Origin: Pseudohalioglobus lutimaris
GTDB taxonomy: Bacteria > Pseudomonadota > Gammaproteobacteria > Pseudomonadales > Halieaceae
Direction: 5' to 3'
Length of the DNA: 64,000 nt
Assembly (NCBI RefSeq): GCF_002866825.1
Contig: NZ_PKUS01000002.1
Coordinates: 1 to 64,000 of the forward strand
The notes below the pieces were generated by a model. That model did no database searches. It had not been told where the DNA came from and was given only the letters and a program-made list of their open reading frames with translations. How positions within the stretch are numbered: the stretch's first letter is position 1; the number at the start of each line of letters is the position of its first letter. Shown one piece after another: positions 25,501 to 32,983 of the stretch. Both the position numbers and the translations under genes were made by a program.

Positions 25501-25821
25501 GCGCGGCAGGCAATGGCGCTGTTACTAGAGGCGGCCACGGAAGTAGACAACGTGCTCCCCGACCCGCAGCCAAGGGCGTCCTTCGAAGACTTTGGCGATA
25601 ACGCACTGGTGCTGTGGCTGCGCTGCTACATCTCTGAAGACCGCATTGGCACCTGGACTGAATTGCGTACGATTATTAACGACAAGTTCGCCGCGGCCGG
25701 GATCGCCATTTCCTTCCCGCAGCGGGATGTTCACCTGGACACTGTGGAACCGCTGCAAGTGGAGGTGAGGCACCTGGGTGCAGGCCCCGAGGCTGCGTCA
25801 GGGGCGATACCAGATCGGTGA
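22510..25821 (+). CDS. MscK/KefA-like mechanosensitive channel
   Basis: A 1103-residue protein similar in plan to E. coli MscK (1120 residues). It has a signal peptide (about 1-30), a periplasmic region rich in coiled coil (about 30-430, many Gln, Glu and Ala), about ten membrane helices (about 490-920), and the MscS domain at the end. The MscS pore helix and following beta domain are visible as VGIGFGLQEIVANFISGIII, FERPVRVGDII, and DRKEHLIPNKELITGQVINW. Such channels open under membrane tension to release solutes. It is divergent from the MBL operon across 90 bp. Its last 24 bases overlap the end of the convergent DUF3604 gene. Confidence 0.93.
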   Translation: MIAPVFFPNFPARRVCLLLLTLFIASPLAAQQPPGLDDLASLRRAVDADTNLPEEDSAALVSQLDSAQNLLEARDRFDTRAAQLSELVDDASQQVEQYNQQLAQAKNRKADTGTLLPAAATADQIQGQITLITAERQALSERRTQLLKETDNLATRRAEIQQRLVELRKQQPPPVANTATGTLSERVARALGNAKTLAHTAEQQALELEILSEPARARVNAAERAWLGFAISAADTKLAQLNDALESARSSATEEQLETTAQLQEQLQDRDPVLQQFAAENRALAEQLQSLASTADEARWDSQQLQDTLEGIEQDSLLMHRRLQVAGRKEILGRVMITRLDSLPETDKLKRKIDERNALIADASMTQIDIEEDFRAINDREEYMAALVPDLETWQPEARELANNLVDQRRDLLESNLRRYGSLLHLLLENNESTVQLIDATETFHKFLLGNLLWVRNFTYVDMGTLAKQVAVVLSVDDWAMIPMQLKSGFHAQPWSNTLLALLVLSFILRRRLRPVYDRMLSQPILVSTATLWHMLAGLALSALLVLPWPLLLYLLGFMLREGAPTTEFADALAPALEFTARILYMLLLTRLIASRHGAGRRFLKWNARMLDALRKELNWAGPTVCVAALVDVFVFNLDLVVSGGPLGAAATAVVATSMIVFCIRLLRQPIFNEHALTRFSLRLVIFVAAAVIIMQLMGLLFAADIYLVALGRSIIVLGLIKLVADVLQRWLLILRARLERQSRDESQNSEQATANSDDAEALIDVISLSEAHTKMLTLARFSGAAAALFLIWAPSLPALTLLDSVTLWEVSNSADPTGALRQISLFDLTLSLVILVVTGLVARNLPSISEVFMREWSSMSAGARYASSILLQYLVIAIGGSLFLSTIGWEWGKVQWLVAALGVGIGFGLQEIVANFISGIIILFERPVRVGDIISAGGAEGTVKKINPRATIIETFDRKEHLIPNKELITGQVINWTLSDAAIRVIIPIGIAYGSDARQAMALLLEAATEVDNVLPDPQPRASFEDFGDNALVLWLRCYISEDRIGTWTELRTIINDKFAAAGIAISFPQRDVHLDTVEPLQVEVRHLGAGPEAASGAIPDR

Positions 25822-27660
25822 GGTGTAGGCCCGCTCCTGGATACTGTCGTCAAACTCGCCAGAGATATCCCGCTGCAGGGCGACAGCATCATAGAGTGAG
25901 TGGCGCGGTGTCGGTATCTGCAGCACGCGGGCATAGTAAAACGCCTGCTGGTGCGGTTGGAACTGCGGGTCCCGCCAGCGCACCGCGAGTCGTTCTGACC
26001 CGATAGTGTTGCTGTAGCTGGCGGTTGCCGCATCCACCGTATCACCCACCGCCGGCAGATTGCCCGCGGCATCAGGTCGACGGTCGCCAGACCAGGCCAC
26101 GTCAAACACCTGTTCCTGGCTACGGCCCTCGTCATCCAGCCAGCCCTTGATTATCTGGATGCGATCCAGGTTGGCGCCATCGGCCTCCTTTTCCGCTATC
26201 ACCAAAAATTCGGGCGATGCAGCATAGGCACCGTGAAGCTCACCGCCCATAGGCACACCGCTGGCCACTGCCTGCTGATATAGCCGCGCGCTGTCCAGCA
26301 GCGCTTCGCTATAGCCGCTGCCCGCGAAAAAACGTACCCCGATGCGCGGGCCGCTGGTTGCATACACCTCGCGTCGCTTGAGTGCGGCGACAATAGCCTC
26401 CCGGGTATTTTCCTCTGCCCAGACGGCGGCGAGGCCGGATGCGGACATATTCCAGCCCTTGGGCCGGCCCTGCGCATCCCCCCTGACTATGCCTTCCTTG
26501 TTAGCCGGAATGCTGTCGGCGGCAAACTTGCCGTGAAAGTTGTCCTCCTCGGCGCCCGCCAGACCCGAATGCGCATCGCTGGAGCCGATCAGGCCAAACT
26601 GATAGGGGTTCTGCCCCAGATCCTGCTGCAGCTCCAGGCCCAGGCGCAGGGCCGAACGGATGTAATCGGACTGCGACGCCAAATAGGGTGTGCGGTCACG
26701 CTGGATATAGAACGGGAAGGTTTCGAAGTCGGCGAAGGCGTCATCCGGTGACAGGTCCGGATGCGTTTCAGAGTCACCTTTGATCTGCGTCACCTCAACG
26801 ACCTGCTCCCAGCGCATGCGGGCGGCCGCATACTCCGCTGACAAGGGGTTCCCCCGCAAAGTCCGGGTGTCAAACATATAGCCCTTGGATATATTCGAAT
26901 TGTGCGGTATGGCGATGAAGTCAGCACCGGTCTCACTGCTGGTCGCGTCCAGCCAGGCCCAAAGATCTTCGGGGAATGAGCTGTCCAGAAAACTGAAGGG
27001 AAGGTAGCGCTGTGCCTGCTCTGCGCCGGAGTCGGTGATCACGATGCGGTGCAGGTTGGCGCCGCCGTTATTGGAACTCCATTCCCAGCCAATCAGGGCG
27101 CTGAACGTCCCCGGTTCATTGGCGGCGTCTGCGGCGGCGGTAGTCTCCACCCAGGTGGCCCGTGAAACCGCCGGCAGCGGCGGAATTCCGCCCATCTTGA
27201 ACCCCTCTTCCTGCAGGCGCTCCCCCGCTTCCCGGGGGTCCTCCGCGGTGGGCAAGCGCGAACCAAACAACAGTGGCCCCCAACTGGAGCCCACACCAGC
27301 CTTGATCACCAGCGCTGAAAACCAGGCATAAACCGTGTCGATCAGGCCCAGTTCCTGCGTGGGGACCCAGTCTTCATAGACATGGCGCACCACACCCAGG
27401 AACTCCGCATGGTCCGACACCACCAGGAAGTCCAGGGGGGTGCCGATCTGCACGCGCGCGCCATGGTAGGGATGCACCACAGGTAAGCCACGCGCATAAC
27501 GGTAAGCGGCTGCAGGGTCGATCGTCCGGTTACCGATGGTGATGGCATCAAATGAATTACTGGTGTGCAGGTGCGTATCGCCCCACAGCAAATGCTTGTC
27601 TGCTGCCGCAGCAAAGGGGGCTGCCGCCGCCAGCACGGCCAGAATCGCTATTCGTCGCAT
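25798..27660 (-). CDS. DUF3604 domain protein (PHP-like), copy 2
   Basis: A 620-residue exported protein (signal peptide about 1-20), paralogous to the gene at 7404-9416. Shared candidate metal motifs are GDTHLHTSNSFD (27-38; His30, His32), VSDHAEFLG (Asp83, His84), IPHNSNISKG and GSSDAHSGLAG. The overall order of motifs is the same in both proteins, but it lacks most of the Cys residues of copy 1. The function of the family is unknown. It follows the enoyl-CoA hydratase gene by 64 bp on the same strand, with an AT-rich patch in the gap that could be its own promoter. The 3' end overlaps the MscK-like gene by 24 bp tail to tail. Confidence 0.9.
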   Translation of the reverse strand: MRRIAILAVLAAAAPFAAAADKHLLWGDTHLHTSNSFDAITIGNRTIDPAAAYRYARGLPVVHPYHGARVQIGTPLDFLVVSDHAEFLGVVRHVYEDWVPTQELGLIDTVYAWFSALVIKAGVGSSWGPLLFGSRLPTAEDPREAGERLQEEGFKMGGIPPLPAVSRATWVETTAAADAANEPGTFSALIGWEWSSNNGGANLHRIVITDSGAEQAQRYLPFSFLDSSFPEDLWAWLDATSSETGADFIAIPHNSNISKGYMFDTRTLRGNPLSAEYAAARMRWEQVVEVTQIKGDSETHPDLSPDDAFADFETFPFYIQRDRTPYLASQSDYIRSALRLGLELQQDLGQNPYQFGLIGSSDAHSGLAGAEEDNFHGKFAADSIPANKEGIVRGDAQGRPKGWNMSASGLAAVWAEENTREAIVAALKRREVYATSGPRIGVRFFAGSGYSEALLDSARLYQQAVASGVPMGGELHGAYAASPEFLVIAEKEADGANLDRIQIIKGWLDDEGRSQEQVFDVAWSGDRRPDAAGNLPAVGDTVDAATASYSNTIGSERLAVRWRDPQFQPHQQAFYYARVLQIPTPRHSLYDAVALQRDISGEFDDSIQERAYTSPIWYRP

Positions 27661-27724
27661 TTCAACTCTCGTTATTACGATGCGGCTAAAATACTACCAT
27701 GCGTGATGGCCTATCGGGTGAGCG

Positions 27725-28513
27725 TCAGCGCCCTTTCCATTGCGGCGCCCGCTTTTCCAGGAACGCCGCGGCACCTTCTGCGGAATCCTCGCTGGCGACA
27801 CAGATACGCTGCAGATCAGCTTCGTGAGAGATCACCTTGTCAAGATCTGACTCACACGCCTCGGCCACGGCGCGCTTGGCATAGCGCAACGACAGGGGCG
27901 CGCGAGACGCCAGGTCGCTGGCCCAGGCCAGTGTGGACTCAAGCAGTTCCTCACTGGGCACCACGCGATTACACAGACCCCACTCCAGGCATTTCGCAGC
28001 AGGGAGCTTTTCCCCGGTGGCAATAATTTCATAAGCGCGCTTGCGACCAACCGTACGCACCAGGTGCCAGGTCGCCCCGCCGTCGGGCACCAGGCTTATC
28101 GCGGTGAACGCCTGGTAGATATAGGCATCCTCCGCCATGACCGTGAGGTCACAAACCATGGCGAAGGCGCTGGAAATCCCCGCCGCGGGGCCATGTACCG
28201 CACTGATCCAGGGCTTGGGTGCCTGGTAAATTTCCAGCATCACCGGCTTGTATTCCAGGTTCAGCTGATCGTCCACCCGCCAGCTGGGGTCAGACATGGG
28301 CGTTTCACTGAGGTCGGCGCCGGCCCCGAAGCCGCGGCCGGCGCCAGTGAGCACAACCACGCGAATGGCATCATCGTTATTGACTTCGCGAGCGGCAAGC
28401 AGAATGTCCCGGCGCAGGGAGGCGTCAAACGCATTGAGTGCCTGCGGGCGATTCAGGGTAACCACCGCGACCGCACCCTGGCGCTCCACGGTTACCGACG
28501 GGTAAGTACTCAT
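27725..28513 (-). CDS. Enoyl-CoA hydratase/isomerase, PaaG-like
   Basis: A 262-residue crotonase-fold enzyme. The oxyanion-hole segments are GAGRGFGAGADLSE and GPAAGISSAFAMVCDL. The segment FTAISLVPDGGATW, with Asp in place of the second catalytic Glu, is typical of PaaG-type isomerases rather than classical hydratases. The C-terminus (FLEKRAPQWKGR) is usual for the family. The frame extends to 28573, but the ATG at 28513 begins just after the CaiB stop and matches the family start (MSTYPSVTVERQG). It is the last of four acyl-CoA genes in a tight minus-strand operon, so a step of beta-oxidation of an unusual acyl chain is likely. Confidence 0.88.
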   Translation of the reverse strand: MSTYPSVTVERQGAVAVVTLNRPQALNAFDASLRRDILLAAREVNNDDAIRVVVLTGAGRGFGAGADLSETPMSDPSWRVDDQLNLEYKPVMLEIYQAPKPWISAVHGPAAGISSAFAMVCDLTVMAEDAYIYQAFTAISLVPDGGATWHLVRTVGRKRAYEIIATGEKLPAAKCLEWGLCNRVVPSEELLESTLAWASDLASRAPLSLRYAKRAVAEACESDLDKVISHEADLQRICVASEDSAEGAAAFLEKRAPQWKGR

Positions 28514-28523
28514 CACACAGCCC

Positions 28524-29657
28524 TCATACGATGGCACCATCGCGCTTGAGCTCGTCCAGTTCCTGCTCGGCAAAGCCCATGTCGGTCAAAACCGAACGGG
28601 TATCGGCGCCCAGGTCAGACCCGCTGTTGCGCACCTGCGAGGGGGTGCGCGAAAAACGCGGCGCCGGCGCAGGCTGGGTGACACCGTCTACTTCAATGTA
28701 GGTGCTGCGTGCCACGTTCGCCGGATGCTGGGCAGCATCAAGCAGGTTGAGAACCGGGGCAAAGCACACGTCAGTCCCCTCCATCAACTCACACCACTGC
28801 GCCTGCGTTTTCTGCAGGAAGACAGCGCTGATCTTTTCTTTCTGTTGCGGCCACAGCGCGGGATTGTTCTGCTCAGCGAAATCCTCATCGGAAAGACCGG
28901 CCTTCTCCCGCAGCAGCGCGTAAAACTGTGGTTCGATGGAGCCGATGGAAATGTATTCGCCGTCCGCGCATTCATAGACGTCGTAGAAGAAGGCCCCTCC
29001 GTCAAGCAAATTGGATTCCCGCTGGGTCGCGTCCCACATACCCATTGCCTCGAAGCTATGGAACATCCACATTAACTGCGCAGCACCATCGACCATTGCT
29101 GCATCAATCACCTGCCCTTTGCCTGAGTTGGCGGTTTCCAACAGAGCCGCCAGCACGCCATTGGCCAGCAGCATACCGCCACCGCCCATATCGCCGACCA
29201 GGTTCAGCGGGGCCACAGGTTTCTCACCCTTGCGGCCCATGGCAAACAGGGCACCGGTAATGGAGATGTAGTTGATATCGTGCCCGGCCGCCTGGGCCAG
29301 CGGCCCTTCCTGGCCCCATCCGGTCATGCGCGCAAAAACAATTTTTGAATTGCGCTGCAGGCAGACATCAGGACCTATGCCCAGTTTTTCACAAACACCG
29401 GGGCGAAAGGGATCGATGATGACGTCGGCGTTTTCCACCATGCGCAGAAGGGTCTCAATGCCGGCAGGGTCCTTGAGGTTAAGTGCCACGGACTTTTTAC
29501 CGCGGGTACTCACGTCCTTCATGTGTAAGCCGGGCGGCGTGCCGGCGCGGTCGATGCGGATCACTTCCGCACCCATGTCCGCAAGGATCATACCGCCCAT
29601 CGGGGCGGGTCCTATGCCTGCCAATTCCAAAACTGTGTAGCCATTCAGCGGTCCCAT
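28524..29657 (-). CDS. CaiB/BaiF family, alpha-methylacyl-CoA racemase-like
   Basis: A 377-residue protein of the family III CoA-transferase fold. The N-terminus GYTVLELAGIGPAPMGGMIL is typical of alpha-methylacyl-CoA racemases. The catalytic pair of that enzyme appears at the same numbers as in the Mycobacterium enzyme: His126 (in AAGHDINY) and Asp156 (in LVGDMGGG), with Glu242 near the third site. Racemases of this type interconvert 2R and 2S methyl-branched acyl-CoA so that beta-oxidation can proceed. A CoA-transferase role cannot be excluded. It is 10 bp after the SDR gene and 10 bp before the enoyl-CoA hydratase, in an operon that could degrade methyl-branched acids. Confidence 0.88.
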   Translation of the reverse strand: MGPLNGYTVLELAGIGPAPMGGMILADMGAEVIRIDRAGTPPGLHMKDVSTRGKKSVALNLKDPAGIETLLRMVENADVIIDPFRPGVCEKLGIGPDVCLQRNSKIVFARMTGWGQEGPLAQAAGHDINYISITGALFAMGRKGEKPVAPLNLVGDMGGGGMLLANGVLAALLETANSGKGQVIDAAMVDGAAQLMWMFHSFEAMGMWDATQRESNLLDGGAFFYDVYECADGEYISIGSIEPQFYALLREKAGLSDEDFAEQNNPALWPQQKEKISAVFLQKTQAQWCELMEGTDVCFAPVLNLLDAAQHPANVARSTYIEVDGVTQPAPAPRFSRTPSQVRNSGSDLGADTRSVLTDMGFAEQELDELKRDGAIV

Positions 29658-29667
29658 GATTTACTCC

Positions 29668-30441
29668 TTAGCGCGGTTGCATGCGAATCGCGCCATCGAG
29701 ACGAATACACTCTGCGTTAAGGTAATCGTTCTCGGCGATGAACACTGAAAGGTGAGCGATCTCGGAGGGCCGGCCAAGGCGTGGCGGATAACAAACCGAT
29801 GCTTCAAGCGACTTGTAGGCCTGCTCTGGAAGCGACTCAAACAAGGGGGTATGAATGAGCCCGGGAACGATGGTGTTGACACGAATACCGTAGCTGGCGA
29901 GGTCGCGCGCCATGGGGACAGTCATGCCGATCACGCCGCCCTTGGAAGCGGAATAGGCCACCTGCCCCACCTGCCCTTCGTAGCCGGCAACCGAGGCCGT
30001 GTTGATAATCACGCCACGCCCACCGTCTTCGTTCACCGGGTCGTTTTTCGACATTGCCTCGGCGGCGAAGCGTGAAACGTTGAACGTGCCCACCAGGTTA
30101 ATATCGATGACGAACTTGTACTGGTCCAGCGGAAATACACCGTTTTTTCCATAGGTCTTACAGGCGTTGCCAATACCCGCATAGTTGTTACAAATATGCA
30201 GGGCACCGAACTTTTCGACTACGCCGGCGACCGCATCCTTTACGCTGTCCTCGTCGGCGACGTTGACATTCCAGAAGGCCACGTTGTCGGCACCCAGCTC
30301 GCCGATCACCTGGTTGGCGTTGTCTTCGTTCATATCGAAGATCGCCACCCTGGCGCCCTTGGCAACATAGGCTTCAACGGTGCCACGACCAAGGCCAGAG
30401 GCGCCGCCGGTAACGATTGCTACTTTTCCATTCAGATCCAT
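29668..30441 (-). CDS. SDR oxidoreductase, 3-hydroxyacyl-CoA dehydrogenase (HSD10-like)
   Basis: A 257-residue short-chain dehydrogenase. The NAD-binding glycine motif is TGGASGLGRG, the catalytic site is YSASKGGV with upstream Ser in INTASVAGYEG, and the ending IRLDGAIRMQPR is typical of the HSD10 (type II 3-hydroxyacyl-CoA dehydrogenase) group. It probably oxidises 3-hydroxyacyl-CoA in the same pathway as its neighbours. The ATG at 30441 has a good AGGAGA site. Its leader contains a tandem array of the heptamer CTGAAAA (see 30458-30498), lying between the acyl-CoA dehydrogenase stop and this ribosome site. Confidence 0.9.
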   Translation of the reverse strand: MDLNGKVAIVTGGASGLGRGTVEAYVAKGARVAIFDMNEDNANQVIGELGADNVAFWNVNVADEDSVKDAVAGVVEKFGALHICNNYAGIGNACKTYGKNGVFPLDQYKFVIDINLVGTFNVSRFAAEAMSKNDPVNEDGGRGVIINTASVAGYEGQVGQVAYSASKGGVIGMTVPMARDLASYGIRVNTIVPGLIHTPLFESLPEQAYKSLEASVCYPPRLGRPSEIAHLSVFIAENDYLNAECIRLDGAIRMQPR

Positions 30442-30457
30442 TTTCGTTCTCCTGTTA

Positions 30458-30498
30458 TTCAGTTTTCAGTTTTCAGTTTTCAGTTTTCAGTTTTCAGT
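30458..30498. repeat. Heptanucleotide tandem repeat (agttttc) x about 6
   Basis: Five exact copies of agttttc occupy 30461-30495, with partial copies on both sides, for a total of about 41 bp. On the minus, coding strand it reads as repeated CTGAAAA. It starts right after the stop of the acyl-CoA dehydrogenase and ends about 17 bases before the SDR start codon. Because seven is not a multiple of three, the array puts TGA stops in all three frames of the leader. Confidence 0.9.
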
Positions 30499-30499
30499 G

Positions 30500-31675
30500 T
30501 TAAAAATTACGAGTATTGAAGGGTACATAGTCATCGCCCAGGCAATCGCGCCCGATGATCAGCTTCATGATCTCGGAGCTGCCGGCATATATGGTGGAGA
30601 TCTTGGCATCGGTGTACTGGCGAGAGATTGGGTATTCGTCCATATAACCGTGACCGCCATGCAGTTGTACACCCAGTTCTGCGACCTTTACCTGCAACTC
30701 ACTGGTATACAACTTGGCCTCGGCAGCATCCACCGCGGTGAAGCAGCCAGCATTGAACGCGGCTACGCACTGGTCGACGTATACCTGGGCGATATCCAGT
30801 TCGGTGCGCATCTCTGCCATCTTGAACTGGGTATTCTGGAAGGCGGCAACCGGCTTGCCAAAGGCCTTGCGCTGCTTGACATAGTCGGCGGTCAGGTCCC
30901 AGGAGAGCTGCGCACTGGCCAGATAACCGGCGGCACCCAGCAGGCGCTCCTCGGCGAGCCCCATCATCAAGTAAACGAAACCCTTGCCCGGCTCACCCAG
31001 CACATTGGCCCTGGGCACTTTTACATCATTGAAAAACAGCTCTGCGGTATCCTGTGCCTTGAGACCCATTTTCTTCAGGTTGCGACCACGCTCAAACCCC
31101 TCCATACCGCGCTCTACCAGGAACAGGGTCATGTGATGAGGATTGTTCTCCGGGTCAGTCTTGGCCGCGACAACCACCAGGTCGGCGTTGATACCATTGG
31201 AAATAAAGGTCTTGGAGCCGTTGAGCACCCAGTGGTCATCCTGCTCAACCGCCGAGGTACGCATCCCCGCCAGATCTGAGCCTGCATCCGGTTCGGTCAT
31301 CGCCACGGCCAGGATGTATTCTCCACTCACGCACTTGGAGAGGTAGCGATCGCACTGCTCCTCGTTGCCGAAGCGGGTTAAGTAGGGGCCTACCAGGCGG
31401 CTGTGCAGGGTATTAAACCAATCCCCGCAACGGGCGTAATTGGTCTCCTCGATAATAATCTGTTCAAAACGGAAGTCCTCGTCGCCCATCCCACCATAGC
31501 GCTCGTCCGGCCAAACCATGAGAAAACCCTGCTCACCCGCCTTGCGAAATGCCTCCCTATCCACGATTCCTGCCTCACGCCAGCTCTCCATATGTGGCAC
31601 AATCTCTGTTGCGAGAAATTTGCGATAGGCATCGCGAAACATGTTTTGCTCTTCGGTAAAGTTTCTTGGCAGCAT
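30500..31675 (-). CDS. Acyl-CoA dehydrogenase
   Basis: A 391-residue FAD-dependent acyl-CoA dehydrogenase of the bacterial medium/long-chain type. Signatures are AVAMTEPDAGSDLAGMRT for the FAD-contacting central domain, LNGSKTFISNGINADLVVV, and near the end LHGGHGYMDEYPISRQY and YAGSSEIMKLIIGRDCLG, which carries the catalytic Glu. It introduces the 2,3 double bond in acyl-CoA and passes electrons to ETF. It is the first gene of the operon with SDR, racemase and enoyl-CoA hydratase genes. It is divergent from the diguanylate cyclase gene across 127 bp, where its promoter must lie. Confidence 0.93.
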   Translation of the reverse strand: MLPRNFTEEQNMFRDAYRKFLATEIVPHMESWREAGIVDREAFRKAGEQGFLMVWPDERYGGMGDEDFRFEQIIIEETNYARCGDWFNTLHSRLVGPYLTRFGNEEQCDRYLSKCVSGEYILAVAMTEPDAGSDLAGMRTSAVEQDDHWVLNGSKTFISNGINADLVVVAAKTDPENNPHHMTLFLVERGMEGFERGRNLKKMGLKAQDTAELFFNDVKVPRANVLGEPGKGFVYLMMGLAEERLLGAAGYLASAQLSWDLTADYVKQRKAFGKPVAAFQNTQFKMAEMRTELDIAQVYVDQCVAAFNAGCFTAVDAAEAKLYTSELQVKVAELGVQLHGGHGYMDEYPISRQYTDAKISTIYAGSSEIMKLIIGRDCLGDDYVPFNTRNF

Positions 31676-31802
31676 GACGGGGTACCTCGGGTAAACAGAC
31701 TGTCAACGGGCGCTCAGTATGGTTAGCGCTCCGGCGAGCAACAATGACCGCCCCCGACAAATTAATTGACTGGAAATGACAGTGAGCTGGGCTGACTGAC
31801 CG

Positions 31803-32975
31803 ATGGTGGAAATTTTTCCCGAGAACTGGGCCGTACTGCACCTGGGGCTGATTTTTTGCCTGACCCTGGCGCAGCTTCTGGTTGTCTACGTACTCAGCGA
31901 CCATCACAACCCACCAATGGGCCTGGGCCTCTTTACTGTCTACTTCATGGCAGCACTGCTGGGCTGGATTGCCTTCACCCTGCAACAGGGGACTATCGCC
32001 CCCATGACCCTGGATGTGCCTGCGGTGGCCGCGATGATCAACAGCTACCTGTTGTTCCTCGCCGCGGGACAACGCGCAAATAAGCACGTGGGCCGGATTG
32101 TGCTCGGGGGCTGCTGCCTGGCGGGCTGTCTCAGTGTATTTTTCCTCAACCCGAAGGCAATGTATGTCGTGTACAGTGCCCTGTCGGGTTTCTTCTTCGC
32201 CGCCGCAGGCCTGCTATGCGCCTACCGTGCCTACAGCAAACACAATGTCGGTGATGGCATAATCGCCGGCGCAGCCGTGCTGATGGTCGCCAGTGTGCCC
32301 ATTGCCTTCTACCAGCTGTTTACCTCAGACAACCTGCAACTGGCGCGCGTTATCACTTTCGGCGCGTACACCTGGTCTTTTGTGCTGCTGGCGATTGGCT
32401 TCCTGACCAGCGTGCTGATCGAGTATCAGCAGCACCTGTCACACCTCGCAGTAGAAGACCCACTGACCGGTCTGCTCAACCGTCGAGGCATGGAGGACGC
32501 ACTGCGTGTCAGTATGGCGCGCGCCAATCGAGAGAATGCGCAAACCTCGGCAATGATGATCGACATTGATCACTTCAAGAACGTCAATGACAGCTTTGGC
32601 CATGAAACCGGCGACAATGTCATTCGTGAGGTGGCCGCAATACTGGAGCGCATGAGCAGGGCCAGTGACGTGGTGGCGCGCGTTGGCGGCGAGGAGTTCA
32701 TGCTGATCCTCCCGGATACCGATGCCAGCGCAGCGCGGCTGGTGGCAGAACGGATCTGCAGGACCCTGGGGGAACGGCCACTGCGGGTTGACCAGCAGTC
32801 TATTCCCGTTACCGTAAGTATCGGGGTGGCCTGCAGTCGCGGCGAAACCAGCCTCGACGAACTGTGCCAGGAGGCTGATCGCGCCATGTACCTGGCCAAG
32901 CGCGGCGGCCGCAACCGCGTGGCGTCGGTAGAGTCCAGGCCGGTTCACCTCAGCAACAGCGCCGGGGTAAGCTGA
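31803..32975 (+). CDS. Membrane-bound diguanylate cyclase (GGDEF)
   Basis: A 390-residue protein with six or seven membrane helices in residues 1-210 and a complete GGDEF domain after that. The active-site loop is GGEEF (295-299), the metal ligand lies in MMIDIDHFKN (Asp254), and an RxxD inhibitory site (RASD, 286-289) sits five residues before GGEEF, so product feedback by c-di-GMP is likely. It makes the second messenger c-di-GMP; the N-terminal membrane part is an unnamed sensor. The AraC gene follows after 8 bp and is probably cotranscribed. Confidence 0.92.
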   Translation: MVEIFPENWAVLHLGLIFCLTLAQLLVVYVLSDHHNPPMGLGLFTVYFMAALLGWIAFTLQQGTIAPMTLDVPAVAAMINSYLLFLAAGQRANKHVGRIVLGGCCLAGCLSVFFLNPKAMYVVYSALSGFFFAAAGLLCAYRAYSKHNVGDGIIAGAAVLMVASVPIAFYQLFTSDNLQLARVITFGAYTWSFVLLAIGFLTSVLIEYQQHLSHLAVEDPLTGLLNRRGMEDALRVSMARANRENAQTSAMMIDIDHFKNVNDSFGHETGDNVIREVAAILERMSRASDVVARVGGEEFMLILPDTDASAARLVAERICRTLGERPLRVDQQSIPVTVSIGVACSRGETSLDELCQEADRAMYLAKRGGRNRVASVESRPVHLSNSAGVS

Positions 32976-32983
32976 GGGACACC

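Noticed and set aside
30458-30498. Possible CRISPR-like repeat
   Set aside because: Unit is 7 bp with no spacers and no cas genes.
30380-31279. Plus-strand open frame over the acyl-CoA dehydrogenase
   Set aside because: Antisense shadow; the dehydrogenase motifs are clear on the minus strand.
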